Part shown: one piece after another, positions 30,557-38,484 of the stretch
Numbering within the stretch: position 1 is the first letter of the stretch
Layout of the letters: each line of letters starts with the position of its first letter
Assembly: GCA_000434615.1 (NCBI GenBank)
Contig: FR880838.1
Coordinates: 6,963-51,685 of the forward strand
Source of the DNA: Clostridium sp. CAG:510
Lineage (GTDB): Bacteria > Bacillota > Clostridia > Lachnospirales > Lachnospiraceae
Length of the DNA: 44,723 nt
Reading direction: 5' to 3'
The notes under the pieces: generated by a model
The model's input: the letters and a program-made list of their open reading frames with translations, nothing else
What the model was told of the DNA's origin: nothing
The model's database searches: none
Program-made: the position numbers and the translations under genes

Positions 30557-31652
30557 TGTACAGGTGAAAGAACCTTTTGTCAGAATGGTAAAGCGTGACC
30601 ATGCCTCCATGGGCCGCAAAATCACGGTCAGAATTCTTGCCGTTTTACTGGCACTCATTCTGGATGCCCTGTTTATCTTTTTTGTAACAGGGTTAAATCC
30701 TTTTGCCGTTTACGGCGTTATGTTCAAGGGTACCTTCGGCTCTTCCATCCGCTTTTCCTGGGCGATGCGAGACCTTGTTACCCTGCTGTTGATCGGTGTG
30801 GCGCTTGCACCGGCATTCAAAATGAAATTCTGGAACATCGGTGCGGAAGGCCAGGTGCTTATGGGCGGCCTGATGACGGCACTGGTTATGGTAAACTTCG
30901 GCAATACCCTGCCGGCACCCGTATTAATGCTTCTGATGCTTCTGTCCAGTATTGTGGCAGGCGGTATCTGGGGGCTCGTTCCCGCTTTCTTCAAAGCAAG
31001 GTGGAAGACCAATGAAACCCTGTTTACCCTGATGATGAACTATGTGGCAACCAGTATTGTGGCATGTGCGGTCAATGTCCTGAGAGGACAGGCTTCCAGC
31101 TTAGGTAAGCTCAACATGTCCACCCATGCGGGATGGTTTCCAAGGCTCTGGGGACAGACCTACAACACCAATATCATTGTGGTGGTAATTCTCACATTTG
31201 TGATGTTTTTATACCTGAAATACACGAAGCAGGGCTATGAAATCAGTGTTGTGGGTGCTTCCGAAAATACGGCAAGATATGCCGGCATCAACGTGGGAAA
31301 AGTAATGATGCGTACCATGGTGATTTCCGGTGCGCTCTGCGGACTTTGCGGATTCCTTTTAGTAGCCGGAAGAGACCAGACCATTTCCACCCAGACGGCG
31401 GGCGGCAACGGCTTTACCGCCATTATCGTGGCATGGCTTGCCAAGTTCAATACCTTTTACATGGCACTGATTTCCTTCCTTCTGATTTTCTTACAGAAGG
31501 GTGCGGGAGAAATCGCTTCCGCGTACGGCTTAAACGACTATGCCGCGGACATTATTACCGGCATCATTTTATTCTGCATTTTAGGCAGCGAATTCTTTAT
31601 CAATTATAAAATGATTTTCCGTTCCGGAAAGGAGGGCAAAAAAGATGAGTAA
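30549..31652 (+). CDS. Nucleoside ABC transporter permease 1
   Basis: Membrane subunit of 367 residues with roughly ten helices of the branched-chain/nucleoside permease family (NupP type): long N-terminal cytosolic segment, helix at ILAVLLALILDALFIFFVTG, then WNIGAEGQVLMGGLMTALVM, TLFTLMMNYVATSI and GGNGFTAIIVAWLAKFN, the conserved permease loops. The start is GTG 30549 (AGGAAGG eight bases upstream); an in-frame GTG at 30540 is too close to that site. It overlaps the ATPase end by eight bases and the next permease by eight, showing coupled translation. Confidence 0.94.
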   Translation: MSNVQVKEPFVRMVKRDHASMGRKITVRILAVLLALILDALFIFFVTGLNPFAVYGVMFKGTFGSSIRFSWAMRDLVTLLLIGVALAPAFKMKFWNIGAEGQVLMGGLMTALVMVNFGNTLPAPVLMLLMLLSSIVAGGIWGLVPAFFKARWKTNETLFTLMMNYVATSIVACAVNVLRGQASSLGKLNMSTHAGWFPRLWGQTYNTNIIVVVILTFVMFLYLKYTKQGYEISVVGASENTARYAGINVGKVMMRTMVISGALCGLCGFLLVAGRDQTISTQTAGGNGFTAIIVAWLAKFNTFYMALISFLLIFLQKGAGEIASAYGLNDYAADIITGIILFCILGSEFFINYKMIFRSGKEGKKDE

Positions 31653-32637
31653 TTTAATTGCATGGATTATCAGGGCAATTCCCTTCGGAACCATCATTAT
31701 GTACGGAGCCATGGGCGAAATCGTAACGGAGAAATCCGGCAACTTAAACTTGGGCGTTCCGGGCATTATGTACTTAGGCGGCTTTGCCGGTTTTGCCAGC
31801 GCCTTCCTTTATGAAAACAATGCCGCAAATCCAAACAGGTTTATCTGTATTCTGATTTCCCTTGTATGCGCGGTTTTAGCTTCCATGCTGGGCGGTCTGA
31901 TTTACAGCTTTTTAACTATTACCTTAAGAGCCAACCAGAACGTAACCGGTCTGGCGCTTACCACCTTTGGCATGGGCGTGGCAAACTTCTTCGGTGTATT
32001 TATCTTAAACGGCAAGAGCTATACGGCGGCTCCTCTGGCAAACAGTGCGTATACCGCTAAAATCCCGCTGCTTTCCTCCAAACTCGGGGTAGTCAGCGAA
32101 GTGCTTTTCAGCTACGGCTTTCTGGCATACCTTGCCATTGTGCTGGCGATTGTTTTATCCTATTTCTTAAATAAGACAAGAGTGGGACTGAACCTGCGTG
32201 CCGTCGGCGAAAATCCTGCCACGGCGGATGCGGCGGGCATTAACGTTACCAGATACAAATATCTGGCAACCTGCATCGGTGCGGGCATTTCCGGTATCGG
32301 CGGTCTTTACTATGTACTGGATTACAACCGCGGCATCTGGGCTACCACGGAGCAGATTGAAGCTCTCGGCTGGCTGGCGGTGGCGCTGGTAATCTTTACC
32401 ACCTGGAAGCCGCTTAATGCCATCTGGGGCGCCTATCTTTTCGGCGTGCTGTACTGGCTGTACCAGTTCTTGCCCAGCCTGCTCGGCATCACCGTGGCAA
32501 GCCACATTACGGATTTAATCCAGATGGTGCCCTATGTGGTTACCATTGTGGTTCTGATTGTCATCAGCTTAAAGAGCAAAAAGGAAAACCAGCCACCCGA
32601 ACATCTGGGACTTTCTTATTTCCGTGAGGAACGATAA
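31645..32637 (+). CDS. Nucleoside ABC transporter permease 2
   Basis: Second membrane subunit (330 residues) of the same importer, NupQ type. It lacks the long N-terminal tail of its partner and opens MSNLIAWIIRAIPFGTIIMY, then GEIVTEKSGNLNLGVPGIMY, the ANQNVTGLALTTFGMGVANF coupling segment and RAVGENPATADAAGINVTRY. About eight to nine helices. ATG at 31645 overlaps permease 1 by eight bases; GGAGGG lies upstream. It completes the binding-protein/ATPase/permease/permease set for purine nucleoside uptake. No terminator was recognised after it. Confidence 0.94.
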   Translation: MSNLIAWIIRAIPFGTIIMYGAMGEIVTEKSGNLNLGVPGIMYLGGFAGFASAFLYENNAANPNRFICILISLVCAVLASMLGGLIYSFLTITLRANQNVTGLALTTFGMGVANFFGVFILNGKSYTAAPLANSAYTAKIPLLSSKLGVVSEVLFSYGFLAYLAIVLAIVLSYFLNKTRVGLNLRAVGENPATADAAGINVTRYKYLATCIGAGISGIGGLYYVLDYNRGIWATTEQIEALGWLAVALVIFTTWKPLNAIWGAYLFGVLYWLYQFLPSLLGITVASHITDLIQMVPYVVTIVVLIVISLKSKKENQPPEHLGLSYFREER

Positions 32638-32745
32638 CTTGCGTTTCGGCGCATTTTATATTATACTATCTGTATTCTGATGAAAATTACTTTGCAGCTG
32701 CGGCACTGACAGGCAGGCTGCGGATTATGAAAGGATTGAATTACT

Positions 32746-33252
<507 letters not shown>

Positions 33253-33290
33253 GACAGGAAACAGACAGCCTTAAAAAACAAAACAGAAAA

Positions 33291-33321
33291 TGAATAAATA
33301 AGACAAATTTCAGCCATACTA
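33291..33321 (+). promoter_or_regulatory. Exact-match sigma-G promoter ahead of the DUF1540 gene
   Basis: TGAATA (33291-33296), an 18-nt spacer, then CATACTA (33315-33321), matching both halves of the Bacillus sigma-G consensus at an allowed spacing. The ATG follows 31 nt later with AAGGAGG between. The same -10 precedes the SASP gene in this window. Confidence 0.7.
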
Positions 33322-33352
33322 AGTCTGACCATACAAAAAAGGAGGACTTACT

Positions 33353-33664
33353 ATGGCTGAATTATTATGCAGAGTGGAAAATTGTACCTATAATCAGGAC
33401 TGTCTGTGCTGTAAGGGCGATATCAGTGTGGGCGGCGAGCATGCTTGCAGAGAGGATGAGACCTGTTGTGAAAGCTTCCGGGAAAAAGGAAGTACCATGA
33501 CAAGCTCTCTTTCCCATCCTTCCGCTACCATCACCATCGACTGCGAAGCCGTGAAGTGTGTTTACAACGAAGATTATAAGTGCTGTGCAGAACATGTGGA
33601 CATCAAGGGCTGCGGAGCCTGTGACTGTAAGGAGACCGCATGCGCTACCTTCAGAGAGCAGTAA
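33353..33664 (+). CDS. Cysteine-rich protein with two DUF1540 repeats, probably forespore-expressed
   Basis: 103 residues, 16 of them cysteine, arranged as two DUF1540 units (about residues 6-41 and 64-100), each with a C-x4-C-x2-N core and CC pairs (CRVENCTYNQDCLCC and CEAVKCVYNEDYKCC). Both units are complete, so metal binding, probably zinc, is likely; real function is unknown. Family members occur in clostridia and are often sporulation genes. The exact sigma-G promoter match upstream supports expression in the forespore. AGGAGG is about eight bases from ATG 33353. A hairpin follows the gene. Confidence 0.92.
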   Translation: MAELLCRVENCTYNQDCLCCKGDISVGGEHACREDETCCESFREKGSTMTSSLSHPSATITIDCEAVKCVYNEDYKCCAEHVDIKGCGACDCKETACATFREQ

Positions 33665-33676
33665 AGAGAAAAAATT

Positions 33677-33699
33677 GCAGACCCGCCGGGTCTGCATTT
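33677..33699 (+). terminator. Possible terminator after the DUF1540 gene
   Basis: GCAGACCC (33677-33684) pairs with GGGTCTGC (33688-33695), loop GCC; the following ATTTACAT is only a weak T tract. Confidence 0.55.
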
Positions 33700-33726
33700 A
33701 CATAGAAAGGTGTTTTTTAAAAAAAG

Positions 33727-33755
33727 TTGCCAAGTGAGCAGGAATTGACTATAAT
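33727..33755 (+). promoter_or_regulatory. Promoter of the HD-GYP gene
   Basis: TTGCCA (33727-33732), 17-nt spacer, TATAAT (33750-33755). The leader is about 40 nt, too short for a cyclic-di-GMP riboswitch. Confidence 0.75.
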
Positions 33756-33802
33756 TTGAAGACAGATAGAAAAAGTAGGTTTGTTTGGGGACAGTGGACT
33801 TG

Positions 33803-35002
33803 ATGAGGGAAAAAAAAGCAAAGCTATTAAAATGGATTCCTTTTTTTACAATGCTTGCGATTCTGCTTGCGGGATACACAATATTGATCTTTCAGATTTC
33901 CAAAGATAAGAACAGGGAAGTCTGCATTGAGGTGGATAATGCCGTCGACAGGGACGAAACGGTCGGTGTGGAAATGCACATTGTAAAAAGCTGGGACGAT
34001 AAAAGAAAATACGGCTGGGACAGCAGCGGCGCCCAGTATGACGGCACTATTGTCAACAAGAGCAATTATACGCTGCGGGACTGGCGGATTGTTCTTCTGA
34101 TGCCGGGAAAGAGCCACATTGACAGCTCCTGGAACGGCACATACACTTACGAAGGCAACGACATTGTCTACATACCCGATGACAGCATCGGCATGAATGT
34201 GCTGCCGGCACATGAGAGCAATACCTTCGGCATGGTCATGTACTCCCATGGTCTGATGAATATTTACCGGTTTCAGGTCATAGGCTATCTGGACAAGCAG
34301 CTGACGGATTATCCTCTTTTTTATGTGATGCTGTGTATGACGGCGGTTTTTCTTGCGATGATTATCGGGAATATGGTCGTCGTGCTGCGAATGCGGAAGT
34401 TAGAGCAACGCAGGATTATGGATGAAAAGATTATTATCGATACCCTGCAGATGCTGGCGAAACTGATTGATGCCAAGGATTCCTACACCAACGGACATTC
34501 GGACAGAGTGGCGGAGTATGCGGTGCTCTTAGCAAAGGAAATGCATATGAAGTCTGATGATATCCGTTTCATGCGGTACATGGGACTTATGCATGACTGC
34601 GGTAAAATGGGTATTCCCGACAGCGTTTTAAATAAGCCGGACAAGCTGACACCGGAGGAAATGGATATTATCCGTTCCCATACGGTACTGGGCGGTAAGA
34701 TTGTGGAAAACTTTACCGCCATGCCCGGCGTCCGGGAGTGCGCCCTGTACCATCACGAGCGCTACGACGGCAAGGGCTACCCGGAGGGACTTAAGGGTGA
34801 GGAAATTCCTCTGTTAGCGCGTATTATCTGCGTGGCGGATTCCTTTGATGCCATGAACAGTGACAGATGCTACCGGAAGCGCCTGAAGAAAGCGGTAATC
34901 CTGGAGGAATTGAAAAAGAATGCAGGCACCCAGTTTGACCCGCAGATAGCTAAGCTGATGGTCAAGCTGATAGAAGAGGGGAAAGTCAGGTGCGATGAAT
35001 AA
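33803..35002 (+). CDS. HD-GYP cyclic-di-GMP phosphodiesterase with an extracellular CBM2-like domain
   Basis: Membrane signalling protein of about 399 residues. Order: short basic N terminus, helix 11-32, extracellular domain 33-168, helix 171-196, short linker, then a cytosolic HD-GYP domain with GHSDRVAEYA (231-240), catalytic HD (MHDCGKMGIP, H264-D265) and HHERYDGKGYP (317-327), all metal ligands intact, so it should degrade cyclic-di-GMP. The outer domain (about 72-150) resembles a family 2 carbohydrate-binding module: TIVNKSNYTLRDWRIVLLMP, then SSWNGTYTYEGNDIVYIP and ESNTFGMVMYS match the W-x, SWNGT-x-G and late FGF-type positions. It would link binding of a polysaccharide to loss of cyclic-di-GMP. 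The start at ATG 33803 is uncertain (a TTG at 33785 is in frame; ribosome site weak). A TetR gene follows after 17 nt. Confidence 0.9.
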   Translation: MREKKAKLLKWIPFFTMLAILLAGYTILIFQISKDKNREVCIEVDNAVDRDETVGVEMHIVKSWDDKRKYGWDSSGAQYDGTIVNKSNYTLRDWRIVLLMPGKSHIDSSWNGTYTYEGNDIVYIPDDSIGMNVLPAHESNTFGMVMYSHGLMNIYRFQVIGYLDKQLTDYPLFYVMLCMTAVFLAMIIGNMVVVLRMRKLEQRRIMDEKIIIDTLQMLAKLIDAKDSYTNGHSDRVAEYAVLLAKEMHMKSDDIRFMRYMGLMHDCGKMGIPDSVLNKPDKLTPEEMDIIRSHTVLGGKIVENFTAMPGVRECALYHHERYDGKGYPEGLKGEEIPLLARIICVADSFDAMNSDRCYRKRLKKAVILEELKKNAGTQFDPQIAKLMVKLIEEGKVRCDE

Positions 35003-35019
35003 AAGACAGGAGGTATCCA

Positions 35020-35589
35020 ATGCCTAATTTTACCCAAAAGGCAATTAAAGAGTCCTTTATTAAATTATTGAATGATAAACCTTTGCACCAGATTACGGTG
35101 AAGGATATCGTGGAGGACTGCGGAGTCAACCGTAATACCTTTTACTATCACTTTACGGACATTCCTACCCTGCTGCAGGAAATCATTATAGAAGAGGCCG
35201 GACGTATCATGGAAGAGTATCCGACCATCGATTCCATGGAACAATGCCTGGATGTGGCTATTTCCTTTGCCATGCAGAATAAAAGGGCGGTTTTACATAT
35301 TTATCATTCTGCCAACCGTGATATCTACGAGCAATATCTGATGGATGTGTGCAACCACGTGGTGACCGCTTATGTGAATACGGTTTTAGAAGATAAAGTC
35401 ATTTCCGGAAAGGACAAGGAAATAATTGTCCGTTTTTATAAATGCGAATGCTTCGGTCAGATTATGGACTGGATGAACCAGGAAATGAAAGAGGATATCA
35501 GGGAGCCTTTCAGGCGTCTCTGCGAGCTGCGCAGGGGTATGGTGGATGAGATGATTTCCCGTTGTGTGACGGATGCGGCGGCTAAATAA
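35020..35589 (+). CDS. TetR/AcrR family transcriptional regulator
   Basis: 189 residues. The N-terminal helix-turn-helix is textbook TetR: ITVKDIVEDCGVNRNTFYYH then FTDIPTLL. The remainder is a helical ligand/dimer domain of the type found in DhaS-like clostridial regulators. GGAGG is six bases ahead of ATG 35020, only 17 nt after the HD-GYP stop, so both are probably one transcript. The cluster that follows (DUF308, MMPL exporter and repeat protein) is a likely target, because TetR regulators commonly sit beside exporters of this kind; that is inference and no operator palindrome was identified with confidence. Confidence 0.92.
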   Translation: MPNFTQKAIKESFIKLLNDKPLHQITVKDIVEDCGVNRNTFYYHFTDIPTLLQEIIIEEAGRIMEEYPTIDSMEQCLDVAISFAMQNKRAVLHIYHSANRDIYEQYLMDVCNHVVTAYVNTVLEDKVISGKDKEIIVRFYKCECFGQIMDWMNQEMKEDIREPFRRLCELRRGMVDEMISRCVTDAAAK

Positions 35590-35618
35590 GGAAACAGAAA
35601 ATAAAAGACAAAGGAATT

Positions 35619-35650
35619 TAGGCATTTCGGAAGAAATGTCTATTTTTTTT
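35619..35650 (+). terminator. Terminator after the TetR gene
   Basis: GGCATTTC (35621-35628) pairs with GAAATGTC (35633-35640), GGAA tetraloop, followed by TATTTTTTTT. Confidence 0.88.
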
Positions 35651-35791
35651 ACATTCTTTCCGGAACAACCCAAATTTATACATTGCAGAGGGCAAGCCTG
35701 AAAATTTAACAGTGCCGTTTTTATGACCATTTTAAGAAGGAACATCCTGCATTATACTGCCTATATCAAAAGAGATGAGGAGGTGTTTTGT

Positions 35792-36361
35792 ATGCGTTCT
35801 GTAAATTCCTTAAAAACAGCGAAAATCGCTTACATCGGCATATCGGTTTTATTTTGTGTTTTAGGTATTTTACTGATTATATTTCCGGGTATCTCCGAAA
35901 AGGTGATCGGTATTCTCTGTGGTATCCTGATGATTTTGTTCGGTGTTGTGAAAATCCTGGGTTATTTTTCCAAGGACCTGTACCGTTTGGCGTTCCAGTA
36001 TGATTTAGCCTTCGGTATCCTGACGATTATCTTAGGTATCATGCTTTTTAAGAATCCCTCCAACCTGATGAATTTTATCTGTGTGATTTTGGGGATTGCG
36101 GTGCTTTCGGACGGTCTGTTCAAGATGCAGATGTCCCTGGATGCCAAAAGATTCGGCATCAGGGAATGGTGGCTTATTTTTGCATTTGCCGTCATTGCCG
36201 CGGCATTTGGCATTGTACTGATTCTAAAACCTGCCGTCAGTGCATCCTTCCTGACCGTGCTTTTGGGCATCTGCCTGCTACTGGAGGGCATCTTAAATAT
36301 CAGCACAGCCATTACGGCAGTAAAAATTATACGCTATCAGCAGCCGGATATTATTGACTGA
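35792..36361 (+). CDS. DUF308/HdeD family membrane protein
   Basis: 189-residue membrane protein with six predicted helices in three pairs, the pattern of the DUF308 family (HdeD in E. coli, an acid-resistance membrane protein). Repeated glycine-rich segments such as VLGILLIIFPGISEKVIGIL, then FGILTIILGIMLFKNPSNLM and AAFGIVLILKPAVSASFLTV show the family's internal repeat. ATG 35792 follows GAGGAGG; upstream methionines are not supported. Function in clostridia is unknown. The MMPL gene starts 35 nt later, so they are probably one operon. Confidence 0.9.
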   Translation: MRSVNSLKTAKIAYIGISVLFCVLGILLIIFPGISEKVIGILCGILMILFGVVKILGYFSKDLYRLAFQYDLAFGILTIILGIMLFKNPSNLMNFICVILGIAVLSDGLFKMQMSLDAKRFGIREWWLIFAFAVIAAAFGIVLILKPAVSASFLTVLLGICLLLEGILNISTAITAVKIIRYQQPDIID

Positions 36362-36396
36362 GTGATAAATGTAAGACAGAAAGTGAGGAGTAAAAC

Positions 36397-38484
36397 ATGC
36401 GTTTCTCAAGAGCGGTGGTAAAGCATCGTGTGGCAATCGTAATCATAACGGTGCTTCTGCTCATTCCCTCCGTACTGGGAATGGCCGGCACCAGAATTAA
36501 CTATGATATGCTCAATTATCTGCCCGGGGATATGGACACGGTAATCGGACAGAATGAACTTTTGGATGACTTTGGAAAGGGAGCGTTTTCCCTGCTCATT
36601 GTGGAAGATATGACCCCGAAGGAGGTTTCCGCCCTGAAGGAAAAAATCGAGGGCGTGGAGCATGTGGAGTCCGTTATCTGGTATGATTCCTTGATGGATG
36701 TTTCCGTTCCCATGGAGCTTCTTCCCGATAAGATTTACAACGAATTTAATACCTCGGATGCTACCATGATGGCGGTTTTCTTTGACAGCGCCACATCGGC
36801 GGATGTGACCATGGATGCCATAAGGGAAATCCGGAGCATCGCCGGAAAGCAGTGCTTTGTATCCGGTATGTCCGCTCTGGTTACGGACTTAAAGGATTTG
36901 TGTGAAAAAGAAGAGCCCATTTATGTAGGCATCGCCGTAGCCCTTGCCTGTGTGGCAATGATTGTTCTTTTGGACAGCTTCCTGGTACCGTTTGTATTCT
37001 TAGCCAGCATCGGCGCCATGATTTTAATAAACCTCGGCAGCAACTATTTCTTTGGAGAGATTTCCTACATAACCAAAGCTCTGTCGGCGGTCCTGCAGCT
37101 GGCCGTTACCATGGACTATTCCATTTTCCTGTGGCACAGCTACAACGAGCAGATTACCCATTATGATGACCATAAGCAGGCGATGGCGGTTGCCATTCAC
37201 GAAACCCTGGTTTCCGTTGTGGGCAGCTCCTTAACCACCGTAGCAGGCTTCATTGCCCTCTGCTTTATGTCCTTTACCCTGGGCCGTGACCTGGGCATTG
37301 TTATGGCGAAGGGTGTATTGTTCGGCGTTATCGGCTGTGTAACGGTGCTTCCGTCCCTGATTTTGATGCTGGATAAGCCGCTGCAGAAAACAAAGCACAA
37401 GAGCCTCATTCCCAATATGGATAAGGCGGCGGGCGGCATCGTGAAGATTTTCCCGGTATTTTTGATTATCTTTGTCATTCTGATGCCCATTGCCATTTAC
37501 GGCAACAACAAGACCAACGACGAAGTGTATTACGACATGGGTCAGTGCCTGCCGGAGGATATGGAGTATGTCATTGCCAATACGAAGCTTTCCGAAGAGT
37601 TTGACATTGCTTCCACCCATATGGTCCTGGTAGATGCATCCGTATCTCCCAAGGATGTCCGCTCCATGACGAAGGAAATGGAAGAGGTGCCCGGTATTAA
37701 ATATGTGCTGGGACTGGAAAGCGTGGTAGGCGCCCAGGTGCCGGAGGAAATGCTGCCGGACAGTATTGTCAGTATCTTAAAGAGTGACAAGTGGGAGCTG
37801 CTTCTGATTAACTCCGAGTACAAGGTAGCAAGTGATGAAGTGAACGAACAGATTGACTCCCTGAATACCATATTAAAGAAGTACGACCCCACCGGCATGT
37901 TAATCGGCGAGGCGCCCTGTATGAAGGATATGATTGAAACCACAAACCATGACTTCCAGGTCGTCAATGCGGTTTCCATCGTTGCCATCTTTATCATTAT
38001 TTTAATCGTGGAAAAGAGTATTTCCCTGCCGGTTATCCTGATTGCGGTTATCGAGCTTGCCGTATTCATCAACTTAGGGTTGGCGCACTTTATGGGTCAG
38101 TCGCTGCCGTTTATCGCACCTATCTGTATCAGCACCATCCAGTTAGGTGCAACCGTAGACTATGCGATTTTGATGACCACCCGTTACAAAGCGGAAAGAT
38201 TATCCGGAAAGACCAGGAAGCAGGCTGTTTCCACAGCGCTGGCTACGGCAATTCCTTCCATTATTGTCAGTGGTATGGGACTGTTCTCCGCCACCTTCGG
38301 CGTAGCGGTTTATTCCGATATCGATATTATCAGCTCCATGTGTATGCTGATGGCAAGAGGCGCCATTATCAGTATGCTCTGCGTTATCTTTATTCTGCCG
38401 GCACTGCTGATGCTCTGTGAAAAGGTAGTTCTGGCTACGACACTTGGTATGAAGTTAAACAAAAAGGAGGAAACATCATTATGA
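36397..38484 (+). CDS. MMPL/RND family transporter
   Basis: Large proton-driven exporter of 695 residues with two halves of six helices each and two large extracytoplasmic loops (about residues 40-170 and 370-520). Conserved transmembrane motifs: AVTMDYSIFLWHSYNEQ in the first half and ATVDYAILMTTRYKAERLSG in the second, where the aspartate-tyrosine pair is the proton relay typical of MmpL proteins. AGTGAGGAG precedes ATG 36397. Its stop overlaps the next gene (ATGA), so the secreted repeat protein is made with it. MMPL proteins move lipids or hydrophobic drugs; the cargo here is unknown. Confidence 0.95.
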   Translation: MRFSRAVVKHRVAIVIITVLLLIPSVLGMAGTRINYDMLNYLPGDMDTVIGQNELLDDFGKGAFSLLIVEDMTPKEVSALKEKIEGVEHVESVIWYDSLMDVSVPMELLPDKIYNEFNTSDATMMAVFFDSATSADVTMDAIREIRSIAGKQCFVSGMSALVTDLKDLCEKEEPIYVGIAVALACVAMIVLLDSFLVPFVFLASIGAMILINLGSNYFFGEISYITKALSAVLQLAVTMDYSIFLWHSYNEQITHYDDHKQAMAVAIHETLVSVVGSSLTTVAGFIALCFMSFTLGRDLGIVMAKGVLFGVIGCVTVLPSLILMLDKPLQKTKHKSLIPNMDKAAGGIVKIFPVFLIIFVILMPIAIYGNNKTNDEVYYDMGQCLPEDMEYVIANTKLSEEFDIASTHMVLVDASVSPKDVRSMTKEMEEVPGIKYVLGLESVVGAQVPEEMLPDSIVSILKSDKWELLLINSEYKVASDEVNEQIDSLNTILKKYDPTGMLIGEAPCMKDMIETTNHDFQVVNAVSIVAIFIIILIVEKSISLPVILIAVIELAVFINLGLAHFMGQSLPFIAPICISTIQLGATVDYAILMTTRYKAERLSGKTRKQAVSTALATAIPSIIVSGMGLFSATFGVAVYSDIDIISSMCMLMARGAIISMLCVIFILPALLMLCEKVVLATTLGMKLNKKEETSL

